Shown here piece by piece: positions 1 to 8,549 of a DNA stretch of 64,000 bases. Origin of the DNA: Singulisphaera sp. GP187 (GTDB lineage: Bacteria; Planctomycetota; Phycisphaerae; Phycisphaerales; SM1A02); contig CAMBXO010000004.1 in the NCBI GenBank assembly GCA_945871915.1, positions 62,001-126,000 on the forward strand, written 5' to 3'. Below the pieces are notes generated by a model. The model ran no database searches, was not told where the DNA came from, and worked only from the letters and a program-made list of their open reading frames with translations. Each line of letters starts with the position of its first letter. Position 1 is the stretch's first letter. The position numbers and the translations under genes are program-made.

Positions 1-186
1 ATGACACCAGCCTTCCGTCAATCTCCAGGTCGAACCCATCGCCGACGATCGCATCAAGCGATCAAGGCCGTTCATACTGTGCTCTGCCCAAATTGCGGAA
101 GTGCCAAGCGACCGCACACCGCCTGCTCGAGCTGCGGCTACGTACGCCCGGGTTTGCAGGTGAAGAACACCACTACGGGACAGTAA
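1..186 (+). CDS. rpmF: 50S ribosomal protein L32
   Basis: This is a small basic zinc-ribbon protein of the large ribosomal subunit. The 61 residues show the L32 pattern: an Arg-rich N-terminus ending in RRRSH at about residue 18, then CPNC (C29, C32) and CSSC (C42, C45) as the four zinc ligands. The distance from the first Met to RRSH matches ordinary L32 proteins, so the ATG at the first base of the window is probably the true start, although nothing upstream is visible. It lies 3 bases before plsX, the usual bacterial rpmF-plsX-fab arrangement, which couples ribosome and membrane-lipid synthesis. Confidence 0.9.
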   Translation: MTPAFRQSPGRTHRRRSHQAIKAVHTVLCPNCGSAKRPHTACSSCGYVRPGLQVKNTTTGQ

Positions 187-189
187 TCC

Positions 190-1224
190 ATGCGTCTCGG
201 TGTGGATGTCATGGGTGGCGACAATGCCCCTGACGAAATCCTGAAGGGTTGCCTTCAGGCGCTTCCAAAACTTCCGCCAGAGGATGAGTTGGTTCTCTAT
301 GGCGATCGCCGCATCATCGAAGAAACGCTGAGCGAGCGAGGGGTTTCGGACAAACGCATTTCAATTGTTGCCACCACTGAGGTGATTGGAATGAATGACT
401 CGCCGGTGGATGCGATCCGAAGCAAGAAAGACTCAAGCATTGTTGTGATGGCTCGTCACGCAAGCCCCAAGGCAGAGAATCGGCTGGATGCGATTGTCAG
501 TGCTGGAAACACTGGCGCCATGGTTGGTGCAGCACAAATGCACATGCGCCGACTTCCAAATGTCATCCGACCTGGCATTGCGGTCACCGTTCCAACTTTT
601 GCTGGACCGGTGGTGCTGATTGATGTGGGTGCGAATATTTCGCCAAAGCCAGTGCATCTTGCTCAATACGGCGTGATGGGCGAGGCCTACGCACGGGCGA
701 TTGTCGGAATTGCAAATCCGCGAGTGGCCATCATGAATGTTGGCGGCGAGGAGCAAAAGGGAACCGACGACATGCGTCTGGCTCGCGATCTGCTTCGCCG
801 CGCCGAGGGTGGCAACTTCACGGGCTTTGTCGAGGGTCGAGGTGTCTTCAACGGAGACGCCGATGTTGTGATCACCGATGGCGTTGTTGGAAATGTCATG
901 ATCAAACTGGCTGAGGGACTTTCGAGTGGAATTTTTCGAGCGCTTGCTCGCGAGGTCCTTGAAGTCGACCCGGAACTCGCCGCTCGCCTTGAGCCTGTGG
1001 TCAAGAGTCTCTACGCCAAACATGATTATCACGAATTCGGCGGCGCACCGCTGCTTGGCGTCAATGGAGTCTGCGTGATCAGTCATGGCAGTAGCCATGC
1101 TCGCACCATGATGAATGCAATCGTGCGCATGCGGCTCTTTGTTCTGAGCGGCGTGAATGCCAAAATCAGCCAGCGTCTTGGTGAACTTCGCTCCATCGGT
1201 GTCGATGCTGAGGTACCCGCGTGA
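190..1224 (+). CDS. plsX: Phosphate acyltransferase PlsX
   Basis: PlsX converts acyl-ACP to acyl-phosphate, the acyl donor for the first step of phospholipid synthesis; it is a peripheral membrane enzyme. The 344-residue product has the normal family length. It opens with the typical MRLGVDVMGGDNAP stretch and contains SAGNTGA and VVTDG-type glycine-rich segments expected of the phosphotransacetylase-like fold. It follows rpmF directly and overlaps fabH by 4 bases (GTGA), implying translational coupling. The neighbours fabH, fabD, fabG, acpP and fabF supply its substrate. Confidence 0.95.
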   Translation: MRLGVDVMGGDNAPDEILKGCLQALPKLPPEDELVLYGDRRIIEETLSERGVSDKRISIVATTEVIGMNDSPVDAIRSKKDSSIVVMARHASPKAENRLDAIVSAGNTGAMVGAAQMHMRRLPNVIRPGIAVTVPTFAGPVVLIDVGANISPKPVHLAQYGVMGEAYARAIVGIANPRVAIMNVGGEEQKGTDDMRLARDLLRRAEGGNFTGFVEGRGVFNGDADVVITDGVVGNVMIKLAEGLSSGIFRALAREVLEVDPELAARLEPVVKSLYAKHDYHEFGGAPLLGVNGVCVISHGSSHARTMMNAIVRMRLFVLSGVNAKISQRLGELRSIGVDAEVPA

Positions 1225-2225
1225 GTCAACGCCCCGGCGCCGTTGGCGTCCGGATCGCGGGCACGGGGAGCGCGGTTCCGGAAAGACGCCTGACCAATGA
1301 CGATCTCTCCAAGATGGTCGACACCAACGACGAATGGATCGTGCAGCGCACGGGCATCCGAGAGCGTCGCATTTGTGACCCAAGTAAAGAAGGCACTTTT
1401 ACACTCAACCGCGACGCATTGAAGAATGCGTTAGCGGCCGCCAATATGAGCGGTGCCGACCTTGACTTGGTCATCGTCGGCACATGTACGCAGGAAATGA
1501 ATTGTCCAAGCGTTGCTTGTCGAGTCGCTGGCGAGGTGGGTGCCGTGGGCGCCGGTGCATTTGATGTGGTGGCCGCGTGCAGTGGCTTTGTGTATTCGAT
1601 GAACATTGCTGATTCCCTGATTCGATCCGGGCGATTTCGACGCATTGGCGTGTGCGGCGGCGATGCCATGAGCAGCGTGATCGATTATCAGGAGCGATCG
1701 GTCAGCATTCTCTTTGGAGATGCAGCGGGCGCGGCCATTCTTGTGGCCGACGACAACCCAGATCGAGGCTGTATTTACCAGCAATTAGGAAGCGATGGCC
1801 GAGACTGGAGCGGTTTGTATCTACCCCGCCGCGCCGCAGAAGTTCCAGAGGCCGACCGCGACAATCCAATTCGCCTTGGGTGCCTGCGCATGAATGGACG
1901 CGAAGTCTTTAAGTTTGCGGTCACGCGCTTCCGGCAAATTATCGAGGATTCATTCAAGGCCACGTCCTTGACCGCTGACGACATGAGTCAGATTATTTGC
2001 CATCAGAGCAACATCCGAATCATCGACAGCGCCATTGAGAAATTGGGTCTGCCTCGCGAAAAAGTATTTGTGAACATCGACAAATTTGGAAACTCCAGCG
2101 CCGGCAGCGTGGGCTTGTGCTTCGATCAATTGTGGAGGGCGGGAAAAATTCCACAGGGCAAGCCCATGATGATGGTTGCCTTTGGTGGTGGCATGACGTG
2201 GGCCAGTGGGGTTTGGAACATTTAG
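1221..2225 (+). CDS. fabH: 3-oxoacyl-ACP synthase III (KAS III)
   Basis: KAS III starts fatty-acid synthesis by condensing acetyl-CoA with malonyl-ACP. The 334-residue protein shows the complete Cys-His-Asn triad: C120 in AACSGF, H261 in ICHQSN and N291 in FGNSSAGS. The DTNDEWI and RTGI segments near residues 34-46 are typical of FabH. Translation starts at a GTG that overlaps the plsX stop codon. Family length and all catalytic residues are intact, so an active housekeeping enzyme is expected. Confidence 0.96.
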   Translation: MSQRPGAVGVRIAGTGSAVPERRLTNDDLSKMVDTNDEWIVQRTGIRERRICDPSKEGTFTLNRDALKNALAAANMSGADLDLVIVGTCTQEMNCPSVACRVAGEVGAVGAGAFDVVAACSGFVYSMNIADSLIRSGRFRRIGVCGGDAMSSVIDYQERSVSILFGDAAGAAILVADDNPDRGCIYQQLGSDGRDWSGLYLPRRAAEVPEADRDNPIRLGCLRMNGREVFKFAVTRFRQIIEDSFKATSLTADDMSQIICHQSNIRIIDSAIEKLGLPREKVFVNIDKFGNSSAGSVGLCFDQLWRAGKIPQGKPMMMVAFGGGMTWASGVWNI

Positions 2226-2263
2226 GTATTGGATTTCGCGACACGAACGGCAGGAATATGCAC

Positions 2264-3232
2264 ATGACGCATCAACACATTTACCTCTGTCCAGGTCAGG
2301 GTGCCCAAGCCGTTGGCATGGGCCAGTCGTGGCGCGATGAAAGCCCGGCAGCCGCGTCGATCTTTGCCAACGCAGACGAGATTGTCGAACTTGATGGCGG
2401 CACGCGGCTGAGTGCGTTGTGCTTTCAAGGGCCAACGGAACTGTTGAATCGAACCGATGTCAGCCAACCAGCCCTTTTTACCTGCGGAATTGCCTGCCAT
2501 GCAGCCATGCAAGAGCGAGGCGGCCGCATCCCTTTGGCTGCAGCACTTGGATTATCCCTCGGCGAATACACCGCCCTTCAGATTGCTGGCGCGTTCAGTT
2601 TTTCAGAGGGTCTTCGACTTGTTTGCACACGAGGCCGACTCATGCAGAAAGCCGCCGACGCAAGCAAGGGCGGCATGGTGGCGCTCATTGGCGCCGATGA
2701 ATCACAAGCCAACGAGGTGTGTGCTTCAGCGGCCAAGGGACAAGTTCTGGTGACTGCTAATTTCAATGCCACCGGCCAAATCGTTCTGAGTGGCCATGCC
2801 GAAGCATGCGATCGTGCGGTAACACTTGCCGGAACCATGGGCCTTCGAGCCACCCGCCTGAGTGTTGCCGGAGCATTTCATAGTCCACTGATGGCGTCTG
2901 CTGCAGAGGGAATGGCTCGCGCGCTTGAGCATGTCGATCTTTGCCCACTGACAGCTCCTGTCTGGAGCAATGTCACCGGCGAACAGCACGCGGCCAATGA
3001 TTCCCACACGCTCAAGTCATTGCTGGTCGAGCAAATTGTGAAACCTGTACGCTGGGACAAGTGTTGCCTGAGCATGCTTGCATGGCGCACAACACAAGGA
3101 AACGGGGCAGAGACTTCACTTCACGAATTGGCTCCGGGCAGTGTGCTTCGCGGCCTGATGCGCCGCATCGATCGAACCGCTGAGGTGATCACCCATGACA
3201 CAATCGAGGAACACAACCGTGCGAAAGTCTGA
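2264..3232 (+). CDS. fabD: Malonyl-CoA:ACP transacylase
   Basis: FabD loads malonyl groups onto acyl carrier protein. The reading frame is open from 2117, inside fabH, but homology begins at HIYLCPGQGAQ. I chose the ATG at 2264 because AGGA lies 8 bases upstream (2252-2255); an ATG at 2258 is the alternative. The 322 residues carry the nucleophile S98 in GLSLGEY and the partner H206 in GAFHSP, with the expected Arg in the TRGRLMQ segment. The gene sits 38 bases after fabH and overlaps the following lipoprotein gene. Confidence 0.94.
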   Translation: MTHQHIYLCPGQGAQAVGMGQSWRDESPAAASIFANADEIVELDGGTRLSALCFQGPTELLNRTDVSQPALFTCGIACHAAMQERGGRIPLAAALGLSLGEYTALQIAGAFSFSEGLRLVCTRGRLMQKAADASKGGMVALIGADESQANEVCASAAKGQVLVTANFNATGQIVLSGHAEACDRAVTLAGTMGLRATRLSVAGAFHSPLMASAAEGMARALEHVDLCPLTAPVWSNVTGEQHAANDSHTLKSLLVEQIVKPVRWDKCCLSMLAWRTTQGNGAETSLHELAPGSVLRGLMRRIDRTAEVITHDTIEEHNRAKV

Positions 3233-3953
3233 ATCCATCGCTCGCACATTGCTCATTCTGACGCTCTGCCTCGCTGCATGCGGCCAAGAAGAATCAGCGC
3301 CGCCACCTGCGGCAGTTGCGAAGGCTGCACCGCCACCGCCGCCTCCTCAAGCCGTCGAGGAGCCGATTTCAGAAGTCATCGCACGACTCGGTATCGATCC
3401 GCGCATCAAGATGGATGAGAGCGAGCGGCCAAAGACGCCCGACCCTTCTGGCGACGGGCTGCGGCTTGAAGCAACGCTGAAGTTTTTTGATGCGATGGTG
3501 AAGGGAAATGCCGAGGCGCTCAAGCCCATGCTTTCTGACGACGATCAAACAACCCTTGCATCCATGCAGAAAGACGGCCAGTGGAAACGAGTGAATGCGG
3601 ATGTCACGCGCGTCGTGGTTGGATGTACCAATGGTCAGGAGCCCGACACCTTTCTTGCACTTGGCGTCTTTACCGTGGGCGATCGTTTTGAAGCACAACT
3701 GTGGAGCATTCAAAGCCCAATGGGCGGCGAACAAAATAAGTTTGTGGCCATGGCGAGTCCAACGGATGTCATGGAACAACTCAAGGGAACCAAGGCCGAA
3801 CCTCGCGTTCAGCAGTGGCTGAAGATTCTGAAGGATCTCGCTGACAAATCCAAACAACCTGATGTTGTTGTGGACCTTCCACAACAGGATCGCTCTGTAC
3901 AAGGCGAAACGCCTGCGGCCGCACCGGCTCCACCGCCTCCGGCCACTCCGTAA
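3219..3953 (+). CDS. Hypothetical proline-rich lipoprotein
   Basis: I do not recognise a family. The N-terminus is a lipoprotein signal: a basic start, a hydrophobic stretch LLILTLCLAA, then Cys with the lipobox CLAAC. It is followed by an Ala/Pro-rich linker and ends in another Pro/Ala-rich tail. The middle (about residues 50-200) is a soluble region with no visible motif. I prefer the GTG at 3219 because GAGGA sits 8 bases upstream and it gives a compact signal peptide; an ATG at 3195 is possible. The gene overlaps the end of fabD, so it is co-transcribed with the fatty-acid genes. A role in envelope lipid handling is only a guess. Confidence 0.75.
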   Translation: MRKSESIARTLLILTLCLAACGQEESAPPPAAVAKAAPPPPPPQAVEEPISEVIARLGIDPRIKMDESERPKTPDPSGDGLRLEATLKFFDAMVKGNAEALKPMLSDDDQTTLASMQKDGQWKRVNADVTRVVVGCTNGQEPDTFLALGVFTVGDRFEAQLWSIQSPMGGEQNKFVAMASPTDVMEQLKGTKAEPRVQQWLKILKDLADKSKQPDVVVDLPQQDRSVQGETPAAAPAPPPPATP

Positions 3954-4037
3954 TCGCAGCGAGGTCAACTTCTCACTCGGCCGACTCGATTCGCTTTGTA
4001 CACGTCAATAGGTTTCGAGACATCGTTACCATTCCAC

Positions 4038-4043
4038 AAGGAG
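4038..4043 (+). promoter_or_regulatory. Ribosome binding site that fixes the fabG start
   Basis: AAGGAG lies 7 bases before an ATC codon at 4051. The frame has a stop at 4009-4011 and no ATG, GTG or TTG between it and the GTG at 4072. The site therefore points to initiation at ATC. Confidence 0.7.
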
Positions 4044-4050
4044 CCTCTTT

Positions 4051-4785
4051 ATCGAACAACGCGTTGCCATCGTGACTGGAGCAAGTCGTGGAATCGGCCG
4101 AGCTATTGCTGAGCGGCTCGCGCGCGACGGACGCATGGTGGTTGGCGTTGCCAGAACTGCTGAGGCGCTGGCTGATGTGGTCTCCGCGGTTCAAACCTCA
4201 GGAGGTCGCATGGAAGGCCGCAGTTGCGATGTTGGTGACAGCACGGCACTCACGGCACTGGTTGAAGAGGTCGCAGAAAAATACGGCCGCCTTGACATTC
4301 TTGTGAACAATGCGGGCATCACCAACGATGGCCTGTTGATGCGAATGAGCCTAGAAGACTTTGAATCAGTGATCCGAGTCAATCTGACGAGCGCCTTTGT
4401 GGCATGTCGTTCAGCTGTTCGCCCGATGATGAAAAACCGTTTCGGCCGCATCGTGAATATGGGCAGCGTGAGTGGACTCACCGGCAACGCTGGGCAAGCA
4501 AATTATGCGTCCGCCAAGGCTGGATTGGTCGGATTGACCAAGAGCATTGCAAGAGAACTTGGTTCCAAAGGCATCACTGCCAATGTGGTCGCGCCAGGCT
4601 TTATCGAAACAGACATGACGAACGCGCTTCCACCACAAGTCAAGGAAACCGCCCTTCCGAACATTCCGCTGAAACGGTTTGGCAACCCAACGGACATTGC
4701 CGCGGCCGTGGGGTGGCTGACTGGCGAAGACGGCGGCTATGTCACTGGACAGGTGATTGTTGTGGACGGTGGCATGGCGATGTAA
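4051..4785 (+). CDS. fabG: 3-oxoacyl-ACP reductase FabG, apparently starting at ATC
   Basis: FabG is the NADPH-dependent ketoreductase of the elongation cycle, a short-chain dehydrogenase. It shows the cofactor motif TGASRGIG, NNAG, and the catalytic S139, Y152 (in QANYASAK) and K156. The first canonical start, GTG at 4072, would remove beta-strand 1 (VAIV) just before the glycine motif. Starting at ATC 4051 gives exactly 244 residues, the length of E. coli FabG, and places AAGGAG at ideal spacing. Either ATC is a true non-standard start or the base is a sequencing or assembly error for ATG. The gene lies between the lipoprotein gene and acpP. Confidence 0.93.
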   Translation: MEQRVAIVTGASRGIGRAIAERLARDGRMVVGVARTAEALADVVSAVQTSGGRMEGRSCDVGDSTALTALVEEVAEKYGRLDILVNNAGITNDGLLMRMSLEDFESVIRVNLTSAFVACRSAVRPMMKNRFGRIVNMGSVSGLTGNAGQANYASAKAGLVGLTKSIARELGSKGITANVVAPGFIETDMTNALPPQVKETALPNIPLKRFGNPTDIAAAVGWLTGEDGGYVTGQVIVVDGGMAM

Positions 4786-4884
4786 TTCACCCCGACTGTC
4801 ACCTCATGGCGGTTTCTGGCTGCTTGCGATACCCTGCAGCCCCAAGGCTCTGTTCAAGGGCCGCATCCATTAGGAGAAGCGACA

Positions 4885-5139
4885 GTGACTGAATCAGAGA
4901 TTGAAAATAAGGTGATCAAGATTGTGTCCGAGCAGATGAGCGTTGAAAAAGAAACGATCACTCGTGACACCAGTTTCACCAACGACCTCAATGCCGACAG
5001 CCTCGACACCGTGGAAATGGTGATGGCGCTCGAGGAGGAATTTGATATTCAGATTCCAGATGACCAAGCTGAAAAGATCCTCACCGTCGGACAGGCCGTT
5101 GAAATGATCTCCAAGGGCCTCGCTGCGAAGTCCTCGTGA
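4885..5139 (+). CDS. acpP: Acyl carrier protein
   Basis: ACP carries the growing acyl chain on a phosphopantetheine arm. The 84-residue acidic protein has the attachment motif DSLDTVEM with S39 as the modified serine, and the usual helix-III stretch [16 protein letters not shown]. Translation starts at GTG with AGGAGA 7 bases upstream (4872-4877). It sits between fabG and fabF, as in most bacteria. The 99-base leader after fabG contains a 6-bp hairpin (4818-4841) that might separate expression of acpP from the upstream genes. Confidence 0.96.
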   Translation: MTESEIENKVIKIVSEQMSVEKETITRDTSFTNDLNADSLDTVEMVMALEEEFDIQIPDDQAEKILTVGQAVEMISKGLAAKSS

Positions 5140-5173
5140 ATCGTGGACTGATCGCCACGAGCACAACATTCCC

Positions 5174-6442
5174 ATGCTTCGGACCATCACGCTTCGCCGC
5201 GTCGTGGTGACGGGTCTCGGAGCCGTCACCGATATCGGTTTGGATGTGCCGTCTTTTTGGAGCAATCTGCTTGCGGGCCAATCGGGCATCGCCGCGATTC
5301 TTGGCTTTCCGCAGAATGATGATTGGACCACGCGGTTTGGCGGCGAGATCAAGGGCTTTGACCCAGAGAAACACATGGGCGTTGATGGCCGAGAAGCCAA
5401 GCGCATGGACCGCTTCTGTCTGTATGGGCTCGGCGCCGCCGTGGAGGCCGCTCGCGACTGCGGGATTGACTTTACAACCGGCAATTTTGAACGGCGCGGC
5501 GTTGCCATCGGCAGCGGAATTGGTGGCATTGACACCATCGAAACCAGCCATCTGAAATTGATGCAAGGCGGACCACGCAAGGTGAGTCCCTTCGTCGTTC
5601 CGCGACTCATGGTCAACGCGTGCGCCGGGCAAGTCAGCATTCGGTTCAATCTGCAGGGTTCAAACATTGCAACCGCCACAGCATGCGCGACTGGATCCCA
5701 TTCGATCGGGTCTGGGTATCACATGATTCAGCGTGGTGATGCCGATGTCATCCTGGCTGGCGGTGCTGAAGCCGCCATTGGTCCCGTTGCCATGTCTGCG
5801 TTCAGCGCGATGAAAGCACTCAGTACTCGTAATAGCGATCCAACTCGAGCCAGCCGGCCCTTCGACAAGGATCGTGATGGATTTGTTCTTGCGGAAGGCG
5901 CGGCGGTTGTGGTCCTTGAAGAACTGGAGCACGCCCGCGCACGGGGCGCTCGCATTTACGCAGAGTTGCTTGGATATGGATGCAGCGGAGATGCTTTTCA
6001 CATCGCGGCTCCCGACCAAGAAGGCGCGGGGGCATTTCGCAGCATGGTGATGGCACTCAAGGATGCTCAACTCAACCTCGATCAAATTGCCTACATCAAT
6101 GCCCATGGAACCAGTACCCAGCTCGGCGACAAAGCCGAAGTTGCGGCTGTCAAGCGGCTCTTTGGTGCTCACACATACAAACTTGCGATGAGCAGCACCA
6201 AGAGCGTCACGGGTCATGCACTTGGCGCGGCAGGCGGCATTGAGTCGGTCGCAACCATTCTGTCCATTGTGCACAACACGCTTCCGCCCACCATCAATCT
6301 AGATCATCCGGACGAAGGCATGGATCTCAATTTTGTTGCCCATACTCCGCAACAGCGTCCCACTGATTTCGCCATCAACAATAGCTTCGGTTTCGGCGGA
6401 CACAACACCAGCCTTGTGTTCGGTCGGTATCGCGGCGACTAA
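5174..6442 (+). CDS. fabF: 3-oxoacyl-ACP synthase II (KAS II)
   Basis: KAS II carries out chain elongation and temperature-dependent unsaturation control. The 422-residue protein has the full Cys-His-His triad: C171 in ATACATGS, H311 in NAHGTST and H348 in VTGHALGA. The C-terminal NNSFGFGGHN motif is intact. The N-terminal MLRTITLRRVVVTGLG start fits the family. It lies 34 bases after acpP and ends the fatty-acid cluster; no fabZ, fabA or fabI is present in this window. Confidence 0.95.
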   Translation: MLRTITLRRVVVTGLGAVTDIGLDVPSFWSNLLAGQSGIAAILGFPQNDDWTTRFGGEIKGFDPEKHMGVDGREAKRMDRFCLYGLGAAVEAARDCGIDFTTGNFERRGVAIGSGIGGIDTIETSHLKLMQGGPRKVSPFVVPRLMVNACAGQVSIRFNLQGSNIATATACATGSHSIGSGYHMIQRGDADVILAGGAEAAIGPVAMSAFSAMKALSTRNSDPTRASRPFDKDRDGFVLAEGAAVVVLEELEHARARGARIYAELLGYGCSGDAFHIAAPDQEGAGAFRSMVMALKDAQLNLDQIAYINAHGTSTQLGDKAEVAAVKRLFGAHTYKLAMSSTKSVTGHALGAAGGIESVATILSIVHNTLPPTINLDHPDEGMDLNFVAHTPQQRPTDFAINNSFGFGGHNTSLVFGRYRGD

Positions 6443-6465
6443 GTCATTCAAAGAGACCCCGACCA

Positions 6466-8493
6466 ATGCCACGCAACATTCCCATAGGCAATGGCGAAAT
6501 GCTGGTTGCGTTCGATGACTTGTATCGCATTCGTGATCTGTATTGGCCGCGTGTCGGGCAGCCAAATCACACTTGTGGGCACCTTCAGAGATTCGGGATT
6601 TGGGTGGATGGACAATTTGCGTGGGTCGACAGCGCTGGATGGACCAGAGAGCTGCGATACAAGCGCAACACGCTTGTGACCGAGGTTCGGCTGCGACATG
6701 AGCGGCTCGGTCTTGAAGTGGTTTGCAATGATGCCGTCGACTACTTCAGCCCAGTGTTTTTCCGCAAGGTCACCGTTTGTGACATTCTTGGTCGCGCCCG
6801 CGATGTTCGCGTTTTCTTTCATGCTGATCTCTCGGTCGACGAAAGTCCCGTGGGCGATACCGTGGCGTACGACCCCGGTACCGGTGGACTGGTCCACTAC
6901 AAAGATGATTGCTACTTTCTGTTCAACGGTTTGCACCCGGGCGGTTGGGGCATTGGGAGTTGGGCCACAGGTGCCAAGCGCATTGGTGACGCTGAGGGAA
7001 CGTGGCGGGATGCCGAGGACGGACTCCTAAGCCGCAATGCAATTGCGCAGGGCAGCGTGGACAGCACCGTTGGATTTCATTTGCCGATTGCGGCAGGTGG
7101 AAGCGAAAGTTGCACTTACTGGATCGCTGCGGGCAAGACCTATGAGGCCGTGGCACAACTGAATGACAAGGTGCGGCTTAAAACCCCGCAGCGCATGATG
7201 GACCGAACTGAGTCCTACTGGAAATTGTGGAGTCAGAAGGAATCGATCGCTGGCGATCCATTGCCGGATCATCTGGCTGAGATGCATCGCCGCAGTTCCC
7301 TCATTGTGCGCACACAAATCGACAACGGTGGCGCCATTATTGCGGCCAACGATTACGACATCACGCACTTCGCCGGTGACACGTATTCGTACATGTGGCC
7401 GCGTGATGGCGCGTTGGTTTCGTATGCGCTCACGCTTGCGGGCCAAAGTGAACTCAGCCGGAACTTCTTCACGTTCTGCCAACGCGTGCGTCACCCAGAC
7501 GGATATTTTCAGCACAAGTACAACCCCAGCGGAACCCTTGCAAGTTCGTGGCATCCTTGGCTCACGGAAAAGGGAAGGCTGCTTCCGATCCAGCAAGATG
7601 AGACGGCACTCGTTACCTGGGCGTTGCGCAAACACTTTCTTGCGTTCCGCGATGTTGAATTCATCAAGACGCTCTACAACCCGCTGGTCGTCGACACCGC
7701 TATCTGGATGCTGGATTACCGCGATCATGCAGGGCTACCCCTTCCAAGTTGGGATTTGTGGGAAGAGCGGCGAGGCGTGCACTTATTTACCGTGTGCGCC
7801 ACCATCGGCGCTCTGCAAGCCGCCGGCAACTTTGCAAGCGACATGGGGGCCATGGATCGTGCGGCAGAATTTAGCGAGGGGGCAGAGCGCATGCGTGGAG
7901 CCATGCTGCGACACATGTGGGATCCCGAACGGCATCTCTTTGCACGCACTGCTATTCCACATGGAGATGGTTCGTACCGCTTGGACTTCACCCTTGATGC
8001 GTCAGCCTTTGCGCTCTTTGCGTTTGGTGCACTTGAAGCAAGCGATCCGCGGGTGGTAAGTCACATGCAGGCGATTCGGGAACGGCTCTGGGTGAAGACC
8101 GACATTGGCGGCATTGCACGGTATGAACGAGATCCGTATCACCAGGTCGAACGGCATGCGCTTCATGATGTGCCTGGAAATCCATGGATCATTTCCACGC
8201 TGTGGTACGCACAGTGGCTTATTGCCAAAGCTGCCACCGAGCCAGAACTTCGAGAGGCGCTGGACTACCTTGAATGGGTTCATTGGCGGGCGCTTCCCAG
8301 CGGCGTGCTTGCGGAACAATACGATCCGTATTCGGGAGCGCAGATTTCCGTGAGCCCACTCACATGGAGTCACGCCACGTTGATGACCACGGTGAATCAG
8401 TATCGTCAGAAACATGCCGCCATCACTGGACAGAGTGCGGCGGGTGCCACTGTTTCAACAGACGAACCAGCTCGCCATCGTCTTCGCGGGTAA
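6466..8493 (+). CDS. Glycoside hydrolase family 15 (glucoamylase/trehalase-like)
   Basis: This 675-residue protein matches bacterial GH15 inverting alpha-glucosidases. An N-terminal beta-sandwich domain (about 1-260) precedes an (alpha/alpha)6 barrel. Visible barrel motifs are YMWPRDGALVSYAL, SWDLWEER with candidate general acid E433/E434, and LAEQYDPYSG with candidate base E617. No signal peptide is seen, so a cytoplasmic role in glycogen, trehalose or maltodextrin breakdown is likely; the exact substrate cannot be told from sequence. It starts 23 bases after fabF but is functionally unrelated to it, so co-transcription is uncertain. Confidence 0.88.
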   Translation: MPRNIPIGNGEMLVAFDDLYRIRDLYWPRVGQPNHTCGHLQRFGIWVDGQFAWVDSAGWTRELRYKRNTLVTEVRLRHERLGLEVVCNDAVDYFSPVFFRKVTVCDILGRARDVRVFFHADLSVDESPVGDTVAYDPGTGGLVHYKDDCYFLFNGLHPGGWGIGSWATGAKRIGDAEGTWRDAEDGLLSRNAIAQGSVDSTVGFHLPIAAGGSESCTYWIAAGKTYEAVAQLNDKVRLKTPQRMMDRTESYWKLWSQKESIAGDPLPDHLAEMHRRSSLIVRTQIDNGGAIIAANDYDITHFAGDTYSYMWPRDGALVSYALTLAGQSELSRNFFTFCQRVRHPDGYFQHKYNPSGTLASSWHPWLTEKGRLLPIQQDETALVTWALRKHFLAFRDVEFIKTLYNPLVVDTAIWMLDYRDHAGLPLPSWDLWEERRGVHLFTVCATIGALQAAGNFASDMGAMDRAAEFSEGAERMRGAMLRHMWDPERHLFARTAIPHGDGSYRLDFTLDASAFALFAFGALEASDPRVVSHMQAIRERLWVKTDIGGIARYERDPYHQVERHALHDVPGNPWIISTLWYAQWLIAKAATEPELREALDYLEWVHWRALPSGVLAEQYDPYSGAQISVSPLTWSHATLMTTVNQYRQKHAAITGQSAAGATVSTDEPARHRLRG

Positions 8494-8549
8494 CACGCGG
8501 CGTCCGCATGGACGACTCACGGTGCGCGGAACCTACAAAACGTTTGCTG

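Noticed and set aside
433-1383. 316-codon minus frame opposite plsX/fabH
   Set aside because: Shadow of two clearly conserved genes; no conserved motifs of its own.
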